DNA of 64,000 nt from positions 28,598-92,597 of the forward strand of contig CAVSIZ010000007.1 in the NCBI GenBank assembly GCA_963728125.1, written 5' to 3'. The notes under the pieces are model-generated. The model saw nothing but the letters and a program-made list of their open reading frames with translations, did no database searches and was not told the DNA's origin. The stretch is from CAWDCV01 sp963728125 (GTDB lineage Bacteria; Actinomycetota; Actinomycetes; CAWDCV01). Below, piece after piece: positions 1 to 8,298 of the stretch. Positions within the stretch are counted from its first letter, which is position 1, and every line of letters starts with the position of its first letter. Position numbers and translations under genes: made by a program.

Positions 1-211
1 GCACGTGGCTGTGCCGGTGCGGCTGGACGACGTCGATCGGCTTCCCGCGGCCGAGGCGCTGGTCGCCGTCGATGGTGGCAGTCAGCTCGATCCGATCGCC
101 GGCAAGCTCCTTGAGCCGCTCCTCGAGCCGGGCCCGCTCGGTGCTTCCTGGGGCATAGCCGCGGATCGGCTCGTTGACGGGGGCGGGAACGGAGGTGACG
201 GCATCCAGCAC
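1..211 (-). CDS. pruA: L-glutamate gamma-semialdehyde dehydrogenase, N-terminal part (runs off left edge)
   Basis: The minus strand from a GTG at 209-211 reads 70 codons to the window edge, beginning MLDAVTSVPAPVNEPIRGYA and continuing with an ERLKEL helix and a GRGKPIDVVQPHRHSHV segment. This is the characteristic N-terminus of the 1-pyrroline-5-carboxylate dehydrogenases (PruA/RocA) that oxidise glutamate semialdehyde to glutamate in proline catabolism. A GGGAG sequence lies 6 bases upstream of the GTG. The catalytic domain is outside the window, so only family membership can be given. It follows the DUF6912 gene on the same strand after 95 bases. Confidence 0.8.
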   Translation of the reverse strand, partial: MLDAVTSVPAPVNEPIRGYAPGSTERARLEERLKELAGDRIELTATIDGDQRLGRGKPIDVVQPHRHSHV

Positions 212-306
212 GGCAAGCTCCCGAGGGGCGAGGTCCCGACAGCGTCGGCGGGTCCTCTCATGGTGTCACGCAGAACAGCCCGGTCATGGTGGGAAGGAGT
301 GCCGGT

Positions 307-798
307 TCACCGCAGCAGGTCAGGAATCTCCTGGGTTGCCCACCACTGCAACTCGTGATCCTCGGCGCCATCGACGACGAACTGGGCGTCGTCGTCGCCG
401 AGGTCGGCCGCGAGCACGTTGTCGACGGCCGCTGCGACGTCGGGGACCGCCTCGGTTGCGTCCACATGTACCGATGCGACCGAGGACCAGGGCATCGGAG
501 TGAGGAGTCGCACCACAGCCCGATCGAGGTCCGGCGCCGGGCGAGCCTCGCGGTCGGGAGCGTCAACGGCGATGACCACCCGCCTCCGCGGAGCCGAGAT
601 GTCGATGTCGAGCAGCCGCAGCGATGCACGGGCCGCCTCGGTCATGGCGGCGTACTCGAGCTCCTCCAGGTCGCCCTCGACGTACCACTCCCGCAGTGTC
701 GGCGTCACCGCGAAGGCCGTGATCGGCGTCGAGTCGATGATGCCCGCGGCACACACGGCCGCGAGGTGCGGCAGCGTCGACGGGATGTAGACCCGCAT
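307..798 (-). CDS. DUF6912 family protein
   Basis: A 163-residue protein starting MRVYIPSTLPHLAAV, which matches the actinobacterial DUF6912 family as I remember it; its function is unknown. The middle contains an alternating hydrophobic segment (RRRVVIAVDAPD) followed by conserved acidic C-terminal stretches ending in WWATQEIPDLL. No signal peptide or membrane segment is visible. The ATG shares one base with the stop of the upstream patatin gene (TGATG), so the two are translationally coupled. A longer reading frame extends upstream to 1299, but that part is arginine-rich antisense-type sequence over the patatin gene and was not used. Confidence 0.75.
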   Translation of the reverse strand: MRVYIPSTLPHLAAVCAAGIIDSTPITAFAVTPTLREWYVEGDLEELEYAAMTEAARASLRLLDIDISAPRRRVVIAVDAPDREARPAPDLDRAVVRLLTPMPWSSVASVHVDATEAVPDVAAAVDNVLAADLGDDDAQFVVDGAEDHELQWWATQEIPDLLR

Positions 799-1754
799 CA
801 ACCCGCCTCGGATGCGGAGCCGGTACGCCGAAGCGCTGTGCGCGTTGTCCGCAGTGCGGTATCGAGCACGAGCTCGCGTCGGGACGGGTCCATGACGTTC
901 GGGCCGAACGCCGCGAGGTCCTCCGGTCCCGGAGCGATCATCGTGACGTCCGTTCCACTGTCCCGGACGCGATCGCACTCGCGCACCATCCGCCGCGTGG
1001 TCTGCTGCCGCCAGCGCCGTTCGAGCCGCTGGAAGACCGCGGAGGGCCGGTCGTCCACGAATGCCGCCATCGGCGCGAGAACGTACACCTCGTCCAGACC
1101 GAGCCCGGCGAGCAGATCGGCGGAGGTCTGCGAGTACGCGCCGCCGTCGACGTAGCGCCGGCCGTCGATGACCACCGGAGTAAACCAGCCGGGGATTGCG
1201 CAGGACGCAGACACCGCGTCCGACAGCAGCACCCGCGGCGCGTCGTCGCGGCCGAAGACTGCCCGCCTGCCGGTATCGAAGTCCATCGCGACGACCCACA
1301 ACTTCGGATGCTGCGACCAGCCGTCTGGCCCGGTCACGTCATCGATCAGCGACGCGATCGACGCCAGTGATCCGCGCCCGGGCGGGAGTACGGAGGCCAG
1401 GGCCGCCATCGGTGTCACCTGCAGTGGATGGCGAGCAGTGCGCCACAGCAGGGCCGGCGATCCGATGCCGAGCCGCGGTCGGCCCGGGGTGGCGCCACCG
1501 GAGCCCGACTCGTAGTCGTACTCGAGGCCGTCGATGGGAAGCCCGAGCTGGTGATCGCGCAGCGATCCGGCCGGGACACCGGCGCCGAGCAGCGCACCGA
1601 GGATGGACCCGGCCGACGTGCCCACGATCACGTCCGCCGCGCGCGGATCGAAGCCCTCGACCTCCTCGAGCGCGCAGAGCGCCCCGATCGTCCAGGCCGC
1701 GCCGAGGACACCGCCGGCTCCCAGCACCACGCCGGTGCGACGTCCTGACGTCAT
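798..1754 (-). CDS. patatin-like phospholipase (RssA/NTE type)
   Basis: A 318-residue cytosolic patatin-fold lipid acyl hydrolase. The oxyanion loop (LGAGGVLGAA, residues 11-20), the nucleophile elbow GTSAG with Ser47 and the DGG motif with Asp203 give a complete Ser-Asp dyad. It probably acts on a glycerolipid or lysophospholipid; the substrate cannot be read from sequence. It overlaps the WS/DGAT gene upstream by four bases and the DUF6912 gene downstream by one, giving a three-gene unit. Next to an acyltransferase that makes storage lipids, a role in acyl-lipid turnover is a reasonable inference. Confidence 0.88.
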   Translation of the reverse strand: MTSGRRTGVVLGAGGVLGAAWTIGALCALEEVEGFDPRAADVIVGTSAGSILGALLGAGVPAGSLRDHQLGLPIDGLEYDYESGSGGATPGRPRLGIGSPALLWRTARHPLQVTPMAALASVLPPGRGSLASIASLIDDVTGPDGWSQHPKLWVVAMDFDTGRRAVFGRDDAPRVLLSDAVSASCAIPGWFTPVVIDGRRYVDGGAYSQTSADLLAGLGLDEVYVLAPMAAFVDDRPSAVFQRLERRWRQQTTRRMVRECDRVRDSGTDVTMIAPGPEDLAAFGPNVMDPSRRELVLDTALRTTRTALRRTGSASEAG

Positions 1755-3157
1755 CGCACCGTCTCCACCAGCTCTTGGAGGGACTCCTCCAGGCAGGAGG
1801 CGAGCATGTCGACGTCCTTCATCGCGTCGCGGTCGGCATTGAGACCGAAGGTCAACGAGCCGTTGTACGACGTACAGCCGATCGCCACCGCCTGCCCCTT
1901 CACGAGGGGTACAACCGGGTACGCCTCCAGCATCAGCGCCCCCGCGGCATACAGCGGAAACTGTGGGCCAGGCACGTTCGTGACGAGCACGTTGAACACC
2001 CGTTTCGACATCCGGCTCACGACCCGGGCGCCGAGCGAGTGCAGCGTCGGCGGAGCAAATCCGCCGATGCGCACCAGCGCCTCGGCACCCACTGCCTGGT
2101 ACGCCTCCTTGACCGCCCGCATGGAATGGCTGACCTGCGACAGGCGCATGACGGCATCGACCTCGCCTACCGGCAGGTCGACGACGTACGACGCGATCGC
2201 GTTGCCGACAGCCGCCTCTCCGGGCGTACCGGGGCGGCGGATGCTGACCGGAACCATGGCTCGCACCGTCGCGCCGGAGGACAGGATCTCGCCGCGAGCG
2301 AGCAGCCAGCTGCGCAGCGCCCCGGCGACCGTCGCCAACACCACGTCGTTGACCGTGCCGCCGTGGAACTTGCGGACTCGCTTGTAGTCGTCGAGGTCAG
2401 TGTGCGCTGTGGCGAATCTGCGCTGGCTGGTGATCGACACGTTGAGTGGGCTGCTCGGTGCGGGCTGCACCACGACGCTCGCGGCGGAGAGGAGGCCAAT
2501 CGCTGCGCCCAGGACGCGCTCCGACGTCTGCCGCAGGTCGTTCGCACCGGTCAGCAGCGTGTCGAACACCTGCGTCGGACGTCGCACGGCATCGGAGATC
2601 GCGCCGGCAACCAACTCGAGCCAGGACGGCTCCGGGTGCGGATGCCACGAGTCGGGCGGCGTCGACCGTGGAGACGGATCGATGTCGAGCATGATCTGGC
2701 CGATGTCGATCGCGCTAACGCCATCGACCATCGCATGGTGGGTCTTCGTGATGACGGCGAACCTGTTGTCGCTCAGCCCCTCGACCAGGTAGATCTCCCA
2801 GAGCGGCCGGTTGCGGTCGAGCGATCGGCTCATCAGCCGCGCCACCAGCTCGTGGAGCTGCGCGTCGGTGCCCGGTCGGGGTAAGGCGCTGCGGCGCACG
2901 TGGAACGTCACATCGAAGTGCTCGTCGTCGACCCAGACCGGGTTGGCCAGCCGGCCGGGCACCGTACGGATGCGCTGGCGGTAGCGCGGAACGAATGCGA
3001 TTCGCGAGCTGATCAGTTCAACGAACTGGTCATAGTCGAAGCCGGCATCCGGGACGCGGAAGATGGCTACGCCGCCGACGTGCATGGCGGTCGTGGACTC
3101 CTCCATGTAGAGGAAGGACACGTCGAGCGGGGTCAGCCGGTCGGACACGCGATCCAC
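1751..3157 (-). CDS. WS/DGAT family O-acyltransferase
   Basis: A 468-residue wax ester synthase/acyl-CoA:diacylglycerol acyltransferase. It opens with the family N-terminus LTPLDVSFLYMEESTTAMHVGG and has the active-site motif HHAMVDG with His140, His141 and Asp145, plus the C-terminal block (VPGPQFPLYAAGA, then SYNGSLTFGL). The family esterifies diacylglycerol or fatty alcohols with acyl-CoA to make storage triacylglycerol or wax ester. M. tuberculosis has the homologue tgs3 at the same place relative to secA, which supports the syntenic reading. It is the first gene of the unit with patatin and DUF6912; its promoter should lie in the divergent gap 3158-3266. Confidence 0.92.
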   Translation of the reverse strand: MDRVSDRLTPLDVSFLYMEESTTAMHVGGVAIFRVPDAGFDYDQFVELISSRIAFVPRYRQRIRTVPGRLANPVWVDDEHFDVTFHVRRSALPRPGTDAQLHELVARLMSRSLDRNRPLWEIYLVEGLSDNRFAVITKTHHAMVDGVSAIDIGQIMLDIDPSPRSTPPDSWHPHPEPSWLELVAGAISDAVRRPTQVFDTLLTGANDLRQTSERVLGAAIGLLSAASVVVQPAPSSPLNVSITSQRRFATAHTDLDDYKRVRKFHGGTVNDVVLATVAGALRSWLLARGEILSSGATVRAMVPVSIRRPGTPGEAAVGNAIASYVVDLPVGEVDAVMRLSQVSHSMRAVKEAYQAVGAEALVRIGGFAPPTLHSLGARVVSRMSKRVFNVLVTNVPGPQFPLYAAGALMLEAYPVVPLVKGQAVAIGCTSYNGSLTFGLNADRDAMKDVDMLASCLEESLQELVETVR

Positions 3158-3266
3158 CCCTTCCGGAACCTACGCACGCGCACACTCGTCACGCAGGGTA
3201 GCCGCCTACAGTGCTGCGATCCCGACCTCATTGTCTCCCCTGTCTGACTCACGTCTGGAGGAACGC

Positions 3267-3686
3267 GTGCGCCGTCTGGTCGTCGCCGCTGCAACGGCCG
3301 CTTTCGTCGCCGTGCTTGCCGGGTGCGGCAGTGCGGACGACGGGACGCCAGCGGCAACGACCAGCTCTGCGTCATCGGCGCCGCCGTCCGCAACTCTGTC
3401 GGCGAGCAGCTCGCCTTCATCGAACGTCGTTGCCGTCGATGTCACCATCAGCGGTGGACAGATCGAGCCGCCGCCATCCCGAATCGACGTGCCGGTGGGG
3501 CACACCGTCCGCATCACCGTGACCAGCGACGAGCACGATGAGCTGCATGTACACGGATACGACCTGGAGGCCGAGCTGACGCCCGGGGAGCCGGGCACGA
3601 TCGAGTTCGTGGCCGACCAGACCGGACTGTTCGAGGTGGAGGGCCACCATTCGGGCCTGCAGCTGTTCCAGCTCGCCGTGCAGTGA
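3267..3686 (+). CDS. cupredoxin-like lipoprotein
   Basis: The start is taken as the GTG at 3267 because GGAGG ends five bases before it; a TTG at 3231 in the same frame lacks such a site. The 139-residue product starts MRRLVVAAATAAFVAVLAGC, a lipoprotein signal with lipobox LAGC at Cys20. A Ser/Thr/Ala-rich linker follows, then a beta domain (ISGGQIEPPPSRIDVPVGH) with HDELHVHGYD and a terminal GHHSGLQLFQLAV block. The His-rich positions resemble the copper site of cupredoxin-1 domains, though no cysteine is present at the usual Cu ligand position. Its stop overlaps the start of the membrane protein downstream, so the two are likely partners. Confidence 0.75.
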   Translation: MRRLVVAAATAAFVAVLAGCGSADDGTPAATTSSASSAPPSATLSASSSPSSNVVAVDVTISGGQIEPPPSRIDVPVGHTVRITVTSDEHDELHVHGYDLEAELTPGEPGTIEFVADQTGLFEVEGHHSGLQLFQLAVQ

Positions 3687-5023
3687 GCTCATCAAGCGAG
3701 GTGCTGCTCGCGCACGGAATCGGCGGCCGCCAGGACCTGCCAGTCCCCTTCTCGTTCGCATTGGTGGGCGCCGTCGTTGCCCTTGTCGTCTCGTTCGTTG
3801 CCCTCGGCGCTCTGTGGCGCAGCCCGCGACTGGACGGTGCGCACGCGGGGGTGGCCCTGCCGCTCGGGCTGCAGCACGTCGTCGATGCACCGGTGACGCG
3901 GTGGACGTTGCGGCTGCTCGGGCTCGCGGTTGCGGCGTACGTGATCGTGGCCGCCGTGTTCGGGCCAGATCTGGCGTCGAATCCGACCGCAGCGGTGGTC
4001 TACGTCCTGCTCTGGGTCGGCATCGTGCCGGCCTCGTTGCTCGTCGGACCAGCGTGGCGGCTGGTGAACCCGCTGCGCACGGTGCACCGGCTCATCGCTG
4101 CCGCGCTGCGCACGCCGCCTACGGAGGGGCTGCGATCGCTTCCGTTGCGGCTGGGCTGGTGGCCGGCGGCTGCGGGTCTGCTGGCATTCACCTGGCTGGA
4201 GCTGGCAGCTCCCAACCGGGCCACGTTGCCGGTGCTACGCACCTGGTTCGCGGTCTACGCCGGGGTGATGCTGCTTGCGTCGGCGCTGTACGGGTCGCGC
4301 TGGTTCGATCGCGGCGACGCGTTCGAGGCGTACTCCACCCTCGTCGGGCGTCTCGCGCCAGTCGGCCGGCGAGACGACGGACAGCTCGTGCTGCGCAGCC
4401 CGCTGCAGAGCCTGGACACGGTGCAACCGGAGCCGGGCCTCGTTGCCGTTGTCGTGGTGCTCATCGGCTCGACCGCGTTCGACGGGCTCTCTAACTCGCC
4501 GGCGTGGATCCGCGCGGTACAAGGCAATGTCGACGCGACACTGGCCGCCACGGTTGGGCTGCTGGGCACCATCGCCGTCTTCGGCGTGGCGTATTACGCG
4601 GCTGCGTCGCTGGCCGGTGTCCTCGGTGGGCCGATGGTGTCCCTACCGCGACGCTCGCTGCCCGGGTTGTTTGCGCACTCGCTGATCCCGATCGCCGTGG
4701 GCTATGTCGTCGCGCACTACTTCTCGCTCTTCGTCTTCGAGGGCCAGCGGGCATTGATCCAGCTGTCGGATCCCCTCGGCAACGGGGCGAATCTGCTCGG
4801 GCTCAGCGGTCGAGACATGGACTACTCGGTGGTGTCGCCGACCGTCATTGCGATGGTGCAGGTTCTGGCGGTGGTGGTCGGTCACGTGGTGGGTGTCGTG
4901 GCTGCGCATGACCGTGCGGTGCGGCTGTTTCCGCCGCGCGCGGCGGTTGCCGGTCAATTGCCGCTGCTCGCCTTGATGGTGGCGTACACCCTCGCCGGTC
5001 TCACCCTGCTGTTCGCTGCGTAG
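3683..5023 (+). CDS. polytopic membrane protein of unknown function
   Basis: A 446-residue protein starting at a GTG that overlaps the lipoprotein stop by four bases. It has about ten hydrophobic segments (for example FALVGAVVALVVSFVALGAL near the N-terminus and LPLLALMVAYTLAGLTLLFA at the C-terminus). A cytosolic-type loop, RWFDRGDAFEAYSTLVGRLAP, lies in the middle. Similar proteins occur beside small cupredoxin-like proteins in Actinomycetota, but I know of no assigned function. Metal or redox-protein handling is only inferred from the partner gene. The 3' end overlaps the convergent HAD gene by 23 bases. Confidence 0.7.
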   Translation: MSSSSEVLLAHGIGGRQDLPVPFSFALVGAVVALVVSFVALGALWRSPRLDGAHAGVALPLGLQHVVDAPVTRWTLRLLGLAVAAYVIVAAVFGPDLASNPTAAVVYVLLWVGIVPASLLVGPAWRLVNPLRTVHRLIAAALRTPPTEGLRSLPLRLGWWPAAAGLLAFTWLELAAPNRATLPVLRTWFAVYAGVMLLASALYGSRWFDRGDAFEAYSTLVGRLAPVGRRDDGQLVLRSPLQSLDTVQPEPGLVAVVVVLIGSTAFDGLSNSPAWIRAVQGNVDATLAATVGLLGTIAVFGVAYYAAASLAGVLGGPMVSLPRRSLPGLFAHSLIPIAVGYVVAHYFSLFVFEGQRALIQLSDPLGNGANLLGLSGRDMDYSVVSPTVIAMVQVLAVVVGHVVGVVAAHDRAVRLFPPRAAVAGQLPLLALMVAYTLAGLTLLFAA

Positions 5024-5693
5024 CGTCGTTCCCGCGCAGGGCTAGGTCGAACAGCGCTTCCAGCTCGGTGGCGGTCTCGTCGTAACTGTGGTGATGGATG
5101 CCCACCATGCCGACGGCGACGGCGGCCTCGACGTTGGACGGCAGGTCATCAACGAAGACGATCTGGCTTGGCGCCAGCCCGAGCAGGTCGGCGACATGCC
5201 GAAAGATGCCGGGCTCGGGCTTGCGCATGCCGACCTCCGCGGAGAGGACAACGCTGTCGAACATGTCGTCCCATCCGTCGCGCGGATAGCTGATGCCCCA
5301 CGAGTTCGACAGCAGCGCCGTCCGCAAACCCGATGCGTGCGCGCGGCGTACCAACCCAGTCATGTCCGGTGCCGACTCGAAGCGCGCGAACATCCGCTCG
5401 AGCAGTCCGGTAGCGCTGACCGCGAATCCCGATGTCGTGCGCAGTCGTCGGGCGAGCTCGATCTCGAAGTGCGGGACGGTCATCTCACCGCGCTCGAGGG
5501 CATGGATGGGATTGACGCGGGCCTCGGCTTCGTACTCCTCGCCGATCATCGCGCGCATGACCTCGCGGTAGTGGGCGTAGTCGATGCCGTCGGCCTCGCA
5601 CCACGCGGCCATGGTTTCGACGAGGCCGCCGGTGAGGACGCCGCCCCAATCGATGACCAGTCCCTGCAGCGGATGGTCGGGTGGGTGCGTCAT
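5001..5693 (-). CDS. HAD-IA family hydrolase
   Basis: A 230-residue HAD-superfamily enzyme. Motif I is VIDWGGVLTGG (nucleophile Asp, with Gly where many family members have the second Asp), motif II is LLSNSWG, motif III is the Lys in GMRKPEPGIF, and motif IV is VFVDDLPSNVEAA. A helical cap follows motif I. It is likely a phosphatase or related hydrolase of a small metabolite. The start chosen is the ATG at 5691-5693 directly before the conserved DWGG block; an upstream extension in the same frame is arginine-rich and unlikely. Convergent with the membrane protein gene, overlapping it by 23 bases. Confidence 0.82.
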   Translation of the reverse strand: MTHPPDHPLQGLVIDWGGVLTGGLVETMAAWCEADGIDYAHYREVMRAMIGEEYEAEARVNPIHALERGEMTVPHFEIELARRLRTTSGFAVSATGLLERMFARFESAPDMTGLVRRAHASGLRTALLSNSWGISYPRDGWDDMFDSVVLSAEVGMRKPEPGIFRHVADLLGLAPSQIVFVDDLPSNVEAAVAVGMVGIHHHSYDETATELEALFDLALRGNDATQRTAG

Positions 5694-5716
5694 TGCGTCG
5701 ATGGTAGGCACGCGTT

Positions 5717-7054
5717 CTACGCGGAGGCCCGCCATAGCCGGCGTAGCCGACGCCCGTTCGGGCGAGCGAGACCGGCCAGCTCGGCGGCCAGATTCCCGAG
5801 CACCGCGCGGATCGGCGAGGCCGGCGCGCACTCGGCGAGGAGTCGCCCGGTGGACAGCATGGCGTCGCAGCCGGCCCGGTCGTACGGCACGAACGCCGCC
5901 ACCTGGAGACCGGCGTAGCGGTCGAGCGCCTGCGCGAGCTGAGCCTCAGGGTCTGGCCCGACCGGTCCGCGTCGAACTCCGTTGAGCACGATCCGGATGT
6001 CGGCGCTAGGGACGATCTCCCTCAGGTCGCCGACGCCGCGGATCAGGCGCTGTACGCCGACGGGATCGGCGGAGCCGACGGCGACGATCACGTCGGCGCT
6101 GTCCAGCGTCACCAGCGTTGCGCCGTTACGGCGCGGCGCCGCGGTATCGAAGGCGATCTCCTCGTCTCGCTCCAGGGAGAAGCCGCAGTCGACCACGGTG
6201 AACGCTGACATGGCGCGGGCGACGGTCCACACCAGGTCGAGCGCCGGAGCACGGACCTCCGCCCACCGTTCGGGCCGGCTGAGCCCCGAGAGGACGCGCA
6301 ATTGCGGCTGGACAGATCGGGCGATGCGCGCGAGCGCTTGATGGTCGAGCGAGCCAGAGTTCGCCTGCCGCGCCGCGGCAGCAAGGCCGGGCGCCTCATC
6401 GAGAAGGCCGATGAGCTGGGCGATGCAGCCGCCGTAGGTGTCGGCGTCGGCCAGCAGGGTGGCCACGCCCAGCCCTGCAGCCTCGGCGGCAAGGGTGACC
6501 GCGACGGTCGTCCGGCCGGGTGCGCCCGTTGGTCCCCAGACGGCAACGAGGCGGCCGGTGCCGAGCTCGTTCGCGGACGGGTCGTCGTCGCTCGCGCCGG
6601 TCACGTACGGCAGCGCGGATCGCGGGTCGGCGTAGCTCGGCGCCGGATCGCTCGGGCGCGGGGCCGCGGCCAGGGTGCGTGCAAGCTCGGTCACAGCATC
6701 GCGGACCTGCGCCGACACGCGGTCCGGCGGGCTGTCGGCCGGCAGCACGTGCCGGCAGCCGAGCTGCCGCAGGCGTCGCTCGGCGGCGTCGTCGCCGGCC
6801 AGCGCGATGACGGCGACCCGAGCGGTCTCCAGCCGAGCCAGCGCGTCGCGATCGAGGCGACGCAGGTCGGCCGACAGCAACACCGCGCGGGCCGTGCCCG
6901 ACGATGCCGTCGCAAGCAGGTCGGCCAGGTCGACACACCGCCGTACCACGACGACTCCGAGCGGACGGTGCTCGACGGCCGCGACGAGTTCGGACTCCCA
7001 GCGCGCACCGGTCACGGTGAGGACGGGAACGGCGCCACGCGGATCGCTGCTCAC
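5717..7054 (-). CDS. CpaE/TadZ-like P-loop ATPase
   Basis: A 445-residue protein with a receiver-like N-terminal domain (residues about 1-125) and a MinD/ParA-type ATPase domain. The P loop reads GPTGAPGRTT, with Arg where a standard GKT/S loop has Lys. LLADADTYGG and FTVVDCGFSLE follow as the switch and Walker B-like strands. CpaE/TadZ proteins position Tad-type pilus machinery at the pole or membrane. The GTG start overlaps the stop of the SAF-domain gene by four bases. No CpaF ATPase or TadB/TadC genes are nearby, so a pilus role is uncertain. Confidence 0.78.
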   Translation of the reverse strand: MSSDPRGAVPVLTVTGARWESELVAAVEHRPLGVVVVRRCVDLADLLATASSGTARAVLLSADLRRLDRDALARLETARVAVIALAGDDAAERRLRQLGCRHVLPADSPPDRVSAQVRDAVTELARTLAAAPRPSDPAPSYADPRSALPYVTGASDDDPSANELGTGRLVAVWGPTGAPGRTTVAVTLAAEAAGLGVATLLADADTYGGCIAQLIGLLDEAPGLAAAARQANSGSLDHQALARIARSVQPQLRVLSGLSRPERWAEVRAPALDLVWTVARAMSAFTVVDCGFSLERDEEIAFDTAAPRRNGATLVTLDSADVIVAVGSADPVGVQRLIRGVGDLREIVPSADIRIVLNGVRRGPVGPDPEAQLAQALDRYAGLQVAAFVPYDRAGCDAMLSTGRLLAECAPASPIRAVLGNLAAELAGLARPNGRRLRRLWRASA

Positions 7055-7713
7055 GTCTCGTCCTGGGGGACGCGGACCAGGTCGATCGCGCCTCGTTGGA
7101 TGGCGCTGACAAGGGCTGGCACGTCCGTCGGCGCAACCGAGAGCGCGACGCCCACCGCGCCCGTACCGCCGCCGAACCGGTCGCTGTCGGCATCAACGCC
7201 GTCGACGAGCGCCTTCGCGAGAACCTGCTCGGGCGGCCCGGTCGGCGTGCCCGCGGTGCTGCTCGCGGTGACGTAGACGTCGACGCGCTCTCCCGCCGCG
7301 AGCGTGCCTGGGAAGTGGTGGCGCTCCACGGGAACCGTGACGATTCGACGCGCGCCGGCGTCACCGGGGAGCGCGACGGCAGCGCGCGGGAGCAGCTCTC
7401 CGGAGCCAACCGGCCGGGTGAGGACGTAGCCGGCTGGCAGGTCCCCGCCGACGTAGGCCGCGAGGTCGGCCATGCGCACCTGGCGGGTCTCGACGTCAGC
7501 GGCGTCCAGCGCGTCACCAGGCGCCAGGTCGGCCCGAGCCGCCCACACCGCCACGCTGTCGTCCGCCTCCGCGACCACCTTGGCGCCCAGCATCACCGAG
7601 CCGAGCACGAGGAACAGGCCGACGAGCAGCCTCGCGTCGAGCCAACGCGCAGCGCCGAGGCGTCGGCCGGGCGGAGACGGCTCCACCGCACGTACCTCCC
7701 GGGTGCTCACCAT
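7051..7713 (-). CDS. SAF-domain (CpaB/RcpC-like) membrane protein
   Basis: A 220-residue protein with one N-terminal membrane segment (LLVGLFLVLGSVMLGAKVVA) followed by a SAF domain (DLAPGDALDAADVETRQVR, then VGGDLPAGYVLTRPV). The RIVTVPVERHHFPGTLAAGERVDVYV block is typical of Flp pilus assembly CpaB proteins. The start is placed at the ATG 7711-7713; the longer frame to 7914 has no support and runs across the divergent promoter. The protein is probably a membrane partner of the CpaE-like ATPase, with which it overlaps. Confidence 0.78.
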   Translation of the reverse strand: MVSTREVRAVEPSPPGRRLGAARWLDARLLVGLFLVLGSVMLGAKVVAEADDSVAVWAARADLAPGDALDAADVETRQVRMADLAAYVGGDLPAGYVLTRPVGSGELLPRAAVALPGDAGARRIVTVPVERHHFPGTLAAGERVDVYVTASSTAGTPTGPPEQVLAKALVDGVDADSDRFGGGTGAVGVALSVAPTDVPALVSAIQRGAIDLVRVPQDET

Positions 7714-7864
7714 GGACGGCTGCACATCTTGCCGTACGCGAGCGAGCGACGACGCGCGGTATCCACAGGGCGGCCGCTCGGTCGTGCCTGTGGATAGCTG
7801 ACAGCGCTGCACGGGCGACGGCTGACACACTGGCGCCGCACGCAGATCATGGAGGAGGGCCGGC

Positions 7865-8110
7865 GTGGATGCGCGCTTCCTGACGCTCACCGACGTGGCG
7901 GAGACGCTCAACATCTCTTCCGCACAGGTCTACGCCCTGGTGCGCGGCGGTGACCTCCCGGCGATCAAGATCGGTGGCCGCGGACAGTGGCGGGTGGAGC
8001 GCGCAGAGCTCGAGAGTTACATCGCGCGGATGTACGAGCAAACGCGCGATTTCGTGCAGACCCATCCCTTCGGTGCCGGCACCGCAGGTGAGGAACCGCC
8101 ACCGGACTAG
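7865..8110 (+). CDS. small helix-turn-helix (excisionase-family/MerR-like) DNA-binding protein
   Basis: An 81-residue protein. LTLTDVAETLNISSAQVYAL forms the helix-turn-helix and GDLPAIKIGGRGQWRVERAELESYI the wing and third helix, the signature of the excisionase-like/BldC group. GGAGG precedes the GTG start. It stands alone and divergent from the CpaB/CpaE pair, followed by a repeat-containing gap. It could regulate its neighbours. It is not close enough to Streptomyces BldC for me to use that name. Confidence 0.8.
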   Translation: MDARFLTLTDVAETLNISSAQVYALVRGGDLPAIKIGGRGQWRVERAELESYIARMYEQTRDFVQTHPFGAGTAGEEPPPD

Positions 8111-8140
8111 CTGGTGGCCATCCACATTCGGCGGTCGGCG

Positions 8141-8274
8141 CGGTCGTGAAGATTGTCGTGTAGTCGGTAAGCGTGGCGATCGTGAAACGGCTCCACGGCG
8201 ATCTACACAACGGCACCTAGGCACCACGGTGATCTTCACCACTGCGCCCGCGCGACACGGCGATCTTCACGACC
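8141..8274 (+). repeat. inverted-repeat element between convergent genes (REP-like)
   Basis: The gap between the HTH gene and the next minus-strand gene holds inverted copies of a GATCTTCAC/GTGAAGAT unit. GGTCGTGAAGAT (8142-8153) pairs exactly with ATCTTCACGACC (8263-8274). Further half copies lie at about 8197-8208 (GATCTACACAAC) and 8229-8241 (GTGATCTTCACC). The same unit recurs at 57438-57504, also between convergent genes. A bidirectional terminator or short dispersed palindrome is the likely nature. Confidence 0.6.
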
Positions 8275-8298
8275 TCGAGCAGGCGAACCTCTCGAGGC

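Noticed and set aside
5..358. Plus-strand open frame at the left edge
   Set aside because: The opposite strand clearly encodes the PruA N-terminus and the end of the DUF6912 gene.
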